In this document: positions 1 through 4,051 of the stretch, one piece after another
Layout: the number at the start of each line of letters is the position of its first letter
Numbering within the stretch: position 1 is the stretch's first letter
Source of the DNA: Desulfarculus sp.
Lineage (GTDB): Bacteria > Desulfobacterota > Desulfarculia > Desulfarculales > Desulfarculaceae
DNA: 5,854 bases
Assembly (NCBI GenBank): GCA_020216625.1
Contig: JAIUYB010000172.1
Span: forward strand, 1-5,854
Reading direction: 5' to 3'
Translations under genes and position numbers: made by a program
Notes under the pieces: generated by a model
What the model saw: the letters and a program-made list of their open reading frames with translations, nothing else
Database searches by the model: none
What the model was told of the DNA's origin: nothing

Positions 1-11
1 CGGGGCCGGGG

Positions 12-1190
12 TTAGATCCGGGCACGCACCCGCTTGAAGGCTGGGGCCGAGCGGATGATGGTCTCGTCGGCGCAGCAGTAGGCGATGCGGAAATAGCCGG
101 GGCCCATGAAGCCCGAACCCGGCACCAGGAGCAGGTTTTCCTCCTGGGCCGCGCGCACGAAGGCCACGTCGTCGGCGATGGGGCTTTTGGGGAAGACGTA
201 GAAGGCCCCCTTGGGCTCGCTGAACTCGAAACCCGCGTCCGTGAGCACGTCGCAGATCAGGCGGCGTTTCTTGGCGTACTGGGCCACGTCGGCCACCTTG
301 TCCAGAAGCTCGGCCACCGCCAACTGCATCATGGCCGGGGCGTTGACAAAGCCCAAAATGCGGTTGGCCAGGTTCATGCCGGCCATGAGCTGGCCCTTGT
401 CGGCGATGGCCGGATGGGCGGCCACATAGCCGATGCGCTCGCCGGGCAGGCTCAGGTTCTTGCTGAAGCTGGTCACCACCAGGCTGTGGGGATAGGCGGC
501 GAAGACCGAGGCCACGGTGGCACCGTCGTACACCAACTGGCGGTAGGGCTCGTCGCTGATCAGGTAGACCGGCCGGCCCCGCTTCTGGCTCACCTCGGTC
601 AGCGCCTGGCCCAGGGCCTGGATCTGGTCCTCGGGGTAGACCGCGCCGGAGGGGTTGTTGGGGTTGTTGATCAGCACCGCGCAGGTCTGGTCGTCCACCG
701 CCGCGGCGATGGCCGCCACGTCCAGGCCGAAGTCGGCCCGGGTGGGCACCCGCTTGACCACCCCGCCGTGGTTGTCCAGGTAGAAGTCGTATTCCACGAA
801 GTAGGGCGTGGGCACCACCACGTTGGCCCCTGGGTCCACCAGGGCCTTCAACGTCACGTTCAGGGCCCCGCCCGCGCCCACGGTCATGATGACCTCGTCG
901 GCGCTGAACTTGACGCCGTGGATTTTGGTCAGGTGGTCGGCCACCTTGGCCCGCACCGCCGGGAAGCCGGCGTTGGGCATGTAGGCGTGCAACCCCGGGG
1001 TGCGATTGGCCGCCAGACGGCCAATGACCTCGTAGAAGGCCTCGGGCGGCTCCAGGTTGGGATTTCCCAGCGAGAAGTCGTAGACGTTCTCGGCCCCTTT
1101 CTCGGCCTTGAGCTTGGCCCCGGCCTCGAACATGGCCCGGATCCAACTGGAACGGTCGATGAACTGGGCGATCTTTTGCGCGATGGGCAT
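12..1190 (-). CDS. PLP-dependent class I/II aminotransferase, probably acting on aromatic amino acids
   Basis: A 392-residue cytosolic fold-type I aminotransferase, of normal length for the family, that should transfer an amino group between an amino acid and a 2-oxo acid using pyridoxal phosphate. Visible landmarks are SLGNP (40-44), the NNPNNPSG loop (175-182, with N179 as the likely cofactor Asn), SDEPY (212-216, D213 for the pyridine nitrogen, Y216), SFSKNLSLPGERIGY (241-255, K244 as Schiff-base lysine and R252 as phosphate ligand) and FRIAYC (367-372, R368 as the substrate carboxylate arginine). The ATG at 1188-1190 is chosen because AGGAGG lies 5 bases upstream; the frame stays open to a GTG at 1298, but that would translate through the attenuator hairpin. 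Sequence alone does not fix the substrate (aspartate, alanine, aromatic and branched-chain enzymes share these motifs). The Phe/Tyr-rich leader peptide upstream argues for an aromatic substrate. The stop is TAA at 12-14; no terminator is visible in the 11 bases left. Confidence 0.95.
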   Translation of the reverse strand: MPIAQKIAQFIDRSSWIRAMFEAGAKLKAEKGAENVYDFSLGNPNLEPPEAFYEVIGRLAANRTPGLHAYMPNAGFPAVRAKVADHLTKIHGVKFSADEVIMTVGAGGALNVTLKALVDPGANVVVPTPYFVEYDFYLDNHGGVVKRVPTRADFGLDVAAIAAAVDDQTCAVLINNPNNPSGAVYPEDQIQALGQALTEVSQKRGRPVYLISDEPYRQLVYDGATVASVFAAYPHSLVVTSFSKNLSLPGERIGYVAAHPAIADKGQLMAGMNLANRILGFVNAPAMMQLAVAELLDKVADVAQYAKKRRLICDVLTDAGFEFSEPKGAFYVFPKSPIADDVAFVRAAQEENLLLVPGSGFMGPGYFRIAYCCADETIIRSAPAFKRVRARI

Positions 1191-1195
1191 TGGAA

Positions 1196-1201
1196 CCTCC
1201 T
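1196..1201 (-). promoter_or_regulatory. Ribosome binding site of the aminotransferase
   Basis: A perfect AGGAGG on the minus strand lies 5 bases before the ATG at 1190 and decides the start codon over the in-frame GTG at 1298. It lies about 10 bases beyond the T-rich tail of the attenuator hairpin and is not part of that stem, so control appears to act on transcription rather than by hiding this site. Confidence 0.85.
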
Positions 1202-1210
1202 GGCCTGGGC

Positions 1211-1253
1211 GCAAACAAACAGCCGCGGACCCGGTTTGGCTGGTCCGCGGCTG
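1211..1253 (-). terminator. Intrinsic terminator of the aminotransferase attenuator
   Basis: Reading the minus strand, the arm CAGCCGCGGACC (1253-1242) is followed by a 10-base loop (1241-1232) and the exactly complementary arm GGTCCGCGGCTG (1231-1220), giving a perfect 12-bp, mostly G-C stem. TTTGTTTGC follows directly (1219-1211), an interrupted but T-rich tail. The hairpin lies in front of the aminotransferase start and after the leader peptide stop, which is the position of a regulated attenuator rather than of an end-of-operon terminator. Its first arm is also complementary to 1296-1280, so the stem can be replaced by an antiterminator. Confidence 0.85.
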
Positions 1254-1296
1254 ACTGGTGGCTGGGTCTGGTTGAGGGGAGTCAGGGCCGGCGGAC
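1243..1296 (-). promoter_or_regulatory. Antiterminator helix competing with the attenuator terminator
   Basis: On the minus strand the segment 1296-1280 (blocks GTCCGC, GGC and TGACT, separated by one C and by CC) can pair with 1256-1243 (AGTCAGCCGCGGAC). That gives 14 base pairs with only a 1-base and a 2-base bulge. Bases 1253-1243 are also the first arm of the terminator, so the two structures exclude each other. The upstream arm begins about 15 bases past the tandem Tyr codons of the leader peptide and contains its TGA stop. A ribosome stalled on the aromatic codons would leave this arm free, while one that reaches the stop would cover it. The pairing is seen in the sequence; the mechanism follows the known trp/phe attenuation model. 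A weak alternative pairing of the upstream arm exists (GCCGGC at 1292-1287 with GCCGGC at 1341-1336). Confidence 0.75.
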
Positions 1297-1350
1297 ACGT
1301 GCGGCCGGGCAATAGTAGAAGCCCAAAAATCGACGGCCGGCGAGTGTCAT
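1282..1350 (-). CDS. Leader peptide of the aminotransferase attenuator (Phe/Tyr codon run)
   Basis: A 22-residue reading frame starts with ATG at 1350 and ends with TGA at 1284-1282. It begins MTLAGRR, continues with FLGFYYC at residues 8-14 and ends VRRP. The codons TTT TTG GGC TTC TAC TAT place four aromatic residues within six codons. GGAGG lies 11 bases before the ATG, slightly far but usable. The stop falls inside the upstream arm of the antiterminator, and the terminator hairpin begins 28 bases after it. The peptide is in a different frame from the aminotransferase, so it is not an N-terminal extension. It is expected to act in cis by sensing charged tRNA-Phe and tRNA-Tyr through ribosome speed, with no function as a free peptide. 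Leu or Cys could also contribute to sensing. Too short to be found by ordinary gene calling. Confidence 0.75.
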   Translation of the reverse strand: MTLAGRRFLGFYYCPAARVRRP

Positions 1351-1376
1351 GTGAGCCCAAACCTCCAATCGGCAGC

Positions 1377-1405
1377 AGCATATCACCGCCCCGAAGGGCG
1401 GTCAA
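1377..1405 (-). promoter_or_regulatory. Sigma-70 type promoter of the attenuator leader and aminotransferase
   Basis: On the minus strand TTGACC (1405-1400) and TATGCT (1382-1377) are separated by exactly 17 bases, matching consensus at 5 of 6 and 4 of 6 positions. Transcription would begin near 1370, leaving a few bases before the GGAGG (1366-1362) of the leader peptide. The spacer and the last three -35 bases hold a perfect 7-bp inverted repeat (1385-1391 and 1396-1402) around TTCG. This could bind a regulator, or as RNA form a stable cUUCGg hairpin at the 3' end of the 96-residue gene's transcript. Confidence 0.65.
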
Positions 1406-1429
1406 GGCCCCGCCCGCGTCCAAGCCGGA

Positions 1430-1720
1430 CTATTCGTGCAGGATGGGCGGCCCCCACTCCTTGAAGGAGAAGTTGTAGAACACATTGTGTCCGTTATAGT
1501 CCAGAACCCGGAGGTCGTCGTCCTGCTTCAGGTCGCCCAGGATCACCTCGAAGTGCTGGCCATAGCGTTGGCGGACCAATTCCAGGTCCAGTTCATGAGC
1601 GATGTACTTGATGATGCCCTTGCGCGCCAGCTTTTCGACGAACTTGGCGTCATCGAAGGACGCGAAGCTGGTCAGGATCAGGATCGGACCGGTACCGGTG
1701 AAGACAACCCCAGCCTTCAT
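1430..1720 (-). CDS. Conserved small protein of unknown function, 96 aa
   Basis: I do not recognise a named family, though the sequence resembles small uncharacterised cytosolic proteins of deltaproteobacterial genomes. It starts MKAGVVFTGTGPILILTSF, has a charged middle (FDDAKFVEKLARKG, ELVRQRYGQHFEV) and a polar, aromatic C-terminal third (DLKQDDDLRVLDYNGHNVFYNF). The early GTGPILILTS segment reads as a buried strand; there is no signal peptide, convincing membrane segment or cysteine. The alternating strand and helix pattern suggests a compact alpha/beta fold. The ATG at 1720 is preferred because GGGAGG lies 9 bases upstream; a TTG at 1726, two codons earlier, is a weaker choice. The gene has its own promoter and a structured leader, and the next promoter begins about 25 bases after its stop, so it is probably transcribed alone. 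Confidence 0.85.
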   Translation of the reverse strand: MKAGVVFTGTGPILILTSFASFDDAKFVEKLARKGIIKYIAHELDLELVRQRYGQHFEVILGDLKQDDDLRVLDYNGHNVFYNFSFKEWGPPILHE

Positions 1721-1737
1721 GACCAATCACCTCCCGA

Positions 1738-1807
1738 GATGGGTTTGGCAAGGACCCATCCAGCCATCCAAGAATGAATGACCATACACCCGACCGGAAT
1801 CCTTGCC
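1738..1807 (-). promoter_or_regulatory. Possible RNA pseudoknot in the leader of the 96-aa gene
   Basis: On the minus strand GATGGGT (1760-1754) and ACCCATC (1744-1738) form a perfect 7-bp stem with a 9-base loop, CCTTGCCAA. Seven bases of that loop, CCTTGCC, are complementary to GGCAAGG at 1807-1801, the predicted first bases of the transcript. Together they could form a pseudoknot; alternatively an 8-bp long-range stem (1807-1800 with 1754-1747) could form. The structure ends 2 bases before the GGGAGG ribosome binding site (1735-1730), a position where folding could affect translation. The pairings are seen, but chance pairing of 7 bases in a 90-base leader is not rare. Confidence 0.35.
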
Positions 1808-1814
1808 TTCTTTG

Positions 1815-1844
1815 AGCATAGGTCCCGCAACGCTGGCCTGTCAA
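1815..1844 (-). promoter_or_regulatory. Sigma-70 type promoter of the 96-aa gene
   Basis: A perfect TTGACA (1844-1839) and TATGCT (1820-1815) on the minus strand are separated by 18 bases. Transcription would begin near 1808, giving a leader of about 88 bases before the ATG at 1720. The -10 hexamer is identical to that of the attenuator promoter. The -35 lies 26 bases past the stop of the HD-GYP gene, separating the two transcription units. Confidence 0.7.
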
Positions 1845-1869
1845 GGTGCGCGGGTCCGGGCCGACGAGG

Positions 1870-2880
1870 CTAGATATGGCCCAGGAAACGGACAAATTGC
1901 TCCAGGAGCGGACGGTCCAGCCAGAGGCCGATCTCGTTGCGCATGACCAGGAGCAGGGCGTAGGGGTTCATGTACTGGCGTCCGCCGGCGCCAGAGGTGC
2001 CGGTCTCGTAGATGTCCACGATGCGGGCCACCCTGGCCTCGCGGTCGATGGCCTCGCCGGACAGCCCCCGGGGATAGCCGCTGCCGTCCAGGTTCTCGTG
2101 ATGGCTGTAGACCAGTTCTGGCACCCCCGGGTCCAGGCCCTCCACCCGCAGCAGAAGGTCCCTGCCCAGGCGGGGATGGTCCTCGATGGATTTGCCTTCG
2201 CGGATGCCGTCCCAGATGGCGTCGTCGGGCCCGGGGTGGTCCAGGTCCACCAGGCCCAGGTCGTGGTAGAACATGGCCAGGCCCAGGCGCTCGGCCGTCA
2301 GGCGGGACCAGCCCAGGCGGCGGACGAAACCCACAGCCAGCAGGCAGGTGTTGAGGCCGTGGCTGGCCAACTCCTGGTCGCGGGATAGCACCTTGAGCAT
2401 CGCCTGGCGGGTGGTGTCGTTGTCCCAGATCATGCCCACCAGCTTTCGCACGGTGGCGGCTCCCAGCCCCAGGCGGCGGCCGTTGCGCGGGTCCAACAGG
2501 GCGGCCTTCAGGCAACAGAGGGCGTGCTCATAGGCCAGAAGACTGCCCAGGGTGGGATCGGCCCCTGCGGCTGGTCCGGCCAAAACCAGTTGGGATTGCT
2601 GGGATAAATAGGCCAGCAGCAGATCCAGCTCCTCCAGGGGGGCGAAGAGGTGGGTGACGCCGCTTTGCAGCAACCGCTGACGCCAGGCGGGGGCGATCTC
2701 CGCGTGTCTGGGCAGGGCCACCACCAGGCGCGGGTCTCGCTGGTGGGGGGGGATGGTCTCCAAGCGGATTTCACAAGGGGCCTCGGTGCCTGGCACCAGG
2801 GCCCGCAGGGCGAAGTGTACGAAACCAGGGTAGAGGTTTGGCGGTCCACTGATCTCGGTGGTGGGCAGTTGGGCGTTCAT
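1870..2880 (-). CDS. HD-GYP domain cyclic di-GMP phosphodiesterase
   Basis: A 336-residue cytosolic protein expected to hydrolyse cyclic di-GMP. The C-terminal HD-GYP domain (about 165-336) shows ExxxH (E170, H174), HD (H206, D207), HPRLG (H235), HHENLDGSGYPRGLSG (260-275, with H260, H261 and the GYP at 268-270) and the final Asp in ARIVDIY (D289). All expected metal ligands are present, and E170 fits the trinuclear-metal type seen in PmGH. Two positions differ from the usual pattern: HDxGK is here HDLGL (L210 in place of Lys), and the RPY segment reads RQYMNPY. The N-terminal 160 residues match no domain I can name; no receiver domain or membrane segment is seen, so the input signal is unknown. 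The ATG at 2880 is chosen because conserved-looking sequence begins there; its ribosome site is weak (AGGA, 9 bases away). The frame remains open upstream to 3066 but would overlap the zinc-ribbon gene. It lies 118 bases after that gene and may share its promoter. Confidence 0.9.
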   Translation of the reverse strand: MNAQLPTTEISGPPNLYPGFVHFALRALVPGTEAPCEIRLETIPPHQRDPRLVVALPRHAEIAPAWRQRLLQSGVTHLFAPLEELDLLLAYLSQQSQLVLAGPAAGADPTLGSLLAYEHALCCLKAALLDPRNGRRLGLGAATVRKLVGMIWDNDTTRQAMLKVLSRDQELASHGLNTCLLAVGFVRRLGWSRLTAERLGLAMFYHDLGLVDLDHPGPDDAIWDGIREGKSIEDHPRLGRDLLLRVEGLDPGVPELVYSHHENLDGSGYPRGLSGEAIDREARVARIVDIYETGTSGAGGRQYMNPYALLLVMRNEIGLWLDRPLLEQFVRFLGHI

Positions 2881-2920
2881 GGATGGTTGTCCTGGGTGGT
2901 GGGGCCAAGGCGGGTTCGCA

Positions 2921-2938
2921 CCCGGCCGGCTGGCCGGG
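2921..2938 (-). repeat. GC hairpin between the zinc-ribbon and HD-GYP genes
   Basis: A perfect 7-bp inverted repeat, CCCGGCC and GGCCGGG with a 4-base loop, lies in the 118-base gap between the two genes. No T-run follows on the minus strand, so it does not look like an intrinsic terminator. It could tune read-through or mRNA stability between the two genes, or be chance in GC-rich DNA. Confidence 0.3.
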
Positions 2939-2988
2939 CCAGTCGGAGCCAGGCTCGGATGCCCACGCGGACCGATCATCCCCTGCCG

Positions 2989-3003
2989 GCTGAGCGCCTC
3001 AGC
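2989..3003 (-). repeat. Short hairpin at the stop codon of the zinc-ribbon gene
   Basis: GCTGAG and CTCAGC pair as 6 bp around a 3-base loop, and the left arm contains the TGA stop of the 48-residue gene. No T-tract follows, so termination is unlikely; a role in mRNA processing is possible but only inferred. Confidence 0.25.
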
Positions 3004-3145
3004 GGGTGGGGCTGAATCCCGGTTCGAGCTTGGTGGGAGTCCGGCAATAGGGACAATAGGCCACACCCAACAGGCTGGTCAGAAAGACTCGCTTGCACTT
3101 GGGGCAGGTGACTTCCCTCTGGCGTGGCGGCTTGATAGCTTGCAT
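2999..3145 (-). CDS. Small zinc-ribbon protein, 48 aa
   Basis: This 48-residue protein starts with ATG at 3145 and ends at TGA 3001-2999. It begins MQAIKPPRQREVT and carries two CxxC knuckles, CPKC (C14, C17) and CPYC (C31, C34), 13 residues apart, followed by a short polar tail. Four cysteines at this spacing are typical of a single treble-clef or rubredoxin-like zinc ribbon. Partner or nucleic acid binding is likely but not provable from sequence. AGGAG lies 10 bases before the ATG, and a near-consensus promoter precedes it with a leader of about 115 bases. It is followed by the HD-GYP gene on the same strand with no clear terminator between, so a link to cyclic di-GMP control is possible. 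Its first-gene position, ribosome site and intact cysteine pattern argue that it is real. Confidence 0.75.
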   Translation of the reverse strand: MQAIKPPRQREVTCPKCKRVFLTSLLGVAYCPYCRTPTKLEPGFSPTR

Positions 3146-3202
3146 GGTCGGCAGACTCCTGCGACATGGAACGAAAATCGAACCAACCCGGTATCTTGAC
3201 CT

Positions 3203-3239
3203 CCAACCGGCCGTCGCGCGTCGCTATGTTGGCGGTTGG
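3203..3239 (-). repeat. Inverted repeat in the leader of the zinc-ribbon transcript
   Basis: CCAACCG (3239-3233 on the minus strand) and CGGTTGG (3209-3203) can form a 7-bp stem enclosing 23 bases, starting about 20 bases after the predicted transcription start. A function is not evident; it could shape translation of the zinc-ribbon gene or be incidental. Confidence 0.25.
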
Positions 3240-3256
3240 TGGTTTCCATTTGATGA

Positions 3257-3283
3257 TATCACGCTAAATATAGGCGTGTGATA
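3257..3283. promoter_or_regulatory. Possible operator between the divergent zinc-ribbon and YkgJ-like genes
   Basis: TATCAC (3257-3262) and GTGATA (3278-3283) form a perfect dyad with a 15-base centre. It spans the -10 box and start point of the minus-strand promoter. Half-sites about two helical turns apart, in the only AT-rich stretch of the region, are what a dimeric repressor site would look like. The regulator is unknown. Because the gap is shared, it could also affect the plus-strand gene. Confidence 0.35.
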
Positions 3284-3295
3284 CGGCACTGTCAA
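3267..3295 (-). promoter_or_regulatory. Sigma-70 type promoter of the zinc-ribbon / HD-GYP unit
   Basis: TTGACA (3295-3290) and TATATT (3272-3267) on the minus strand are separated by exactly 17 bases, matching consensus at 6 of 6 and 5 of 6 positions. This is the best promoter in the window, with a predicted start near 3260. No equally good promoter was found for the plus-strand YkgJ-like gene in the same 190-base gap. Confidence 0.75.
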
Positions 3296-3335
3296 CGCGG
3301 CGAACGGGCGCGCGCTGGTGGGGAGTATTGTTAAA

Positions 3336-4037
3336 ATGAGCAGCGATAACAATGGATTGAGTCTGGCAGACCTGGTGCTGCGGGAGCTATATCGCGCCCA
3401 TGCCGAGCTGACGCGGGAGCGGGAGACGGCCTGCGCGCCGGGCTGCGCCGCCTGTTGCCGGGACCGGGTGCAGCTAACCACCCTGGAGGCGGCGCATCTG
3501 GTGGAGCGTTTGCGCCTGGCCGGGCGGGAGGACCTGCTGGAGCGTCTGGCCGGGGACGCCGCCCCGGAGGAGCCCCGGCCAGCCTGGAGCATGAACGCCC
3601 TGGCCCGGATGTGCCTGGCCCAGGAAGACCCCCCGGCCGAGCCCGACCCGCCCTCGGGCCGTGCCTGCCTCCTGCTGGCCGACGGTCTTTGCCAGGCATA
3701 CGAGGCCCGGCCCCTGGCTTGTCGGGCCATGGCCTCTCGCAGGCGATGCCCCCCGGATGGGCGAGCCGAGCAGGACCCCTGGTGGGTGACCCTGGACACG
3801 GTGTTTTTCCAGTTGGTGGAGCAGGCCGACGCCGGGGGTGGATTCGGTTACCTGGGGTCGGTGGTGTCTCGGGTGTTGGGGGGGGAGCCAGCCAACTTGG
3901 TGGTCTGCGAGAACCTGCCCGGCCTACCGGTGCCGCCTCAGCACCAGGCCCGGCTCCAGGCGCTGCTGGGCCCGCTGTTCGCCCGGCCGGTGGGGGGGCG
4001 TCCCCTGGGGATGGCCCTCCAGGCCTTGCGTCGCTGA
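3336..4037 (+). CDS. YkgJ-family cysteine-cluster protein (CxxxCxxCC)
   Basis: A 233-residue cytosolic protein of the YkgJ/UPF0153 type, thought to bind zinc or iron through a cysteine cluster; the biochemical role of the family is not settled. The N-terminal cluster is CAPGCAACC (C33, C37, C40, C41). The second half of the signature is CLLLADGLCQAYEARPLACR (C111, C119, C129), which matches the family's C-x-IYE-x-RP-x-xCR pattern, and C138 follows. The linker from about 73 to 110 is rich in Pro, Ala and Glu. After residue 140 the protein has no motif I recognise apart from one further Cys (C191). The ATG at 3336 follows GGGGAG at a 10-base spacing; the in-frame GTG at 3318 is less likely. It is divergent from the zinc-ribbon gene and convergent with the kinase, with only 14 bases between the two stop codons, so it is probably transcribed alone. 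It contains an 8-base G tract at 3878-3885. Confidence 0.85.
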   Translation: MSSDNNGLSLADLVLRELYRAHAELTRERETACAPGCAACCRDRVQLTTLEAAHLVERLRLAGREDLLERLAGDAAPEEPRPAWSMNALARMCLAQEDPPAEPDPPSGRACLLLADGLCQAYEARPLACRAMASRRRCPPDGRAEQDPWWVTLDTVFFQLVEQADAGGGFGYLGSVVSRVLGGEPANLVVCENLPGLPVPPQHQARLQALLGPLFARPVGGRPLGMALQALRR

Positions 4038-4051
4038 CCCGCCGCGCGCGA

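Noticed and set aside
1191..1298. N-terminal extension of the aminotransferase to a GTG at 1298
   Set aside because: The extra 36 residues would be encoded by the terminator and antiterminator arms, have low-complexity Pro/Ser/Gln content, lack a ribosome site, and the ATG at 1190 has a perfect AGGAGG.
1190..1370. T-box or amino acid riboswitch in front of the aminotransferase
   Set aside because: No T-box sequence (a TGGNACCGCG-like motif) or known riboswitch core is visible, whereas a translated leader with aromatic codons explains the terminator and antiterminator.
1385..1402. Intrinsic terminator of the 96-aa gene
   Set aside because: The hairpin is perfect but no T-tract follows on the minus strand, and it lies exactly in the spacer of a promoter; kept only as a dual-role possibility.
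929..1423. Minus-strand 164-codon frame covering the leader and the start of the aminotransferase
   Set aside because: Its second half lies out of frame inside the aminotransferase with Arg/Pro/Thr/Ser-rich composition typical of shadow frames; only the separate 22-codon frame fits the regulatory structure.
414..1478. Plus-strand 354-codon open frame
   Set aside because: It is antisense to the aminotransferase and its leader, is rich in His, Gln, Val and Gly, shows no motif, and follows from the lack of stops in GC-rich antisense DNA.
1841..2515. Minus-strand 224-codon frame inside the HD-GYP gene
   Set aside because: Pro/Gly/Arg-rich shadow of a gene with intact catalytic motifs in another frame.
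2881..3066. Longer HD-GYP start at 3066 or 2979
   Set aside because: The extension from 3066 would overlap the zinc-ribbon coding region, and both are Pro/Gly/Ser-rich without a properly spaced ribosome site.
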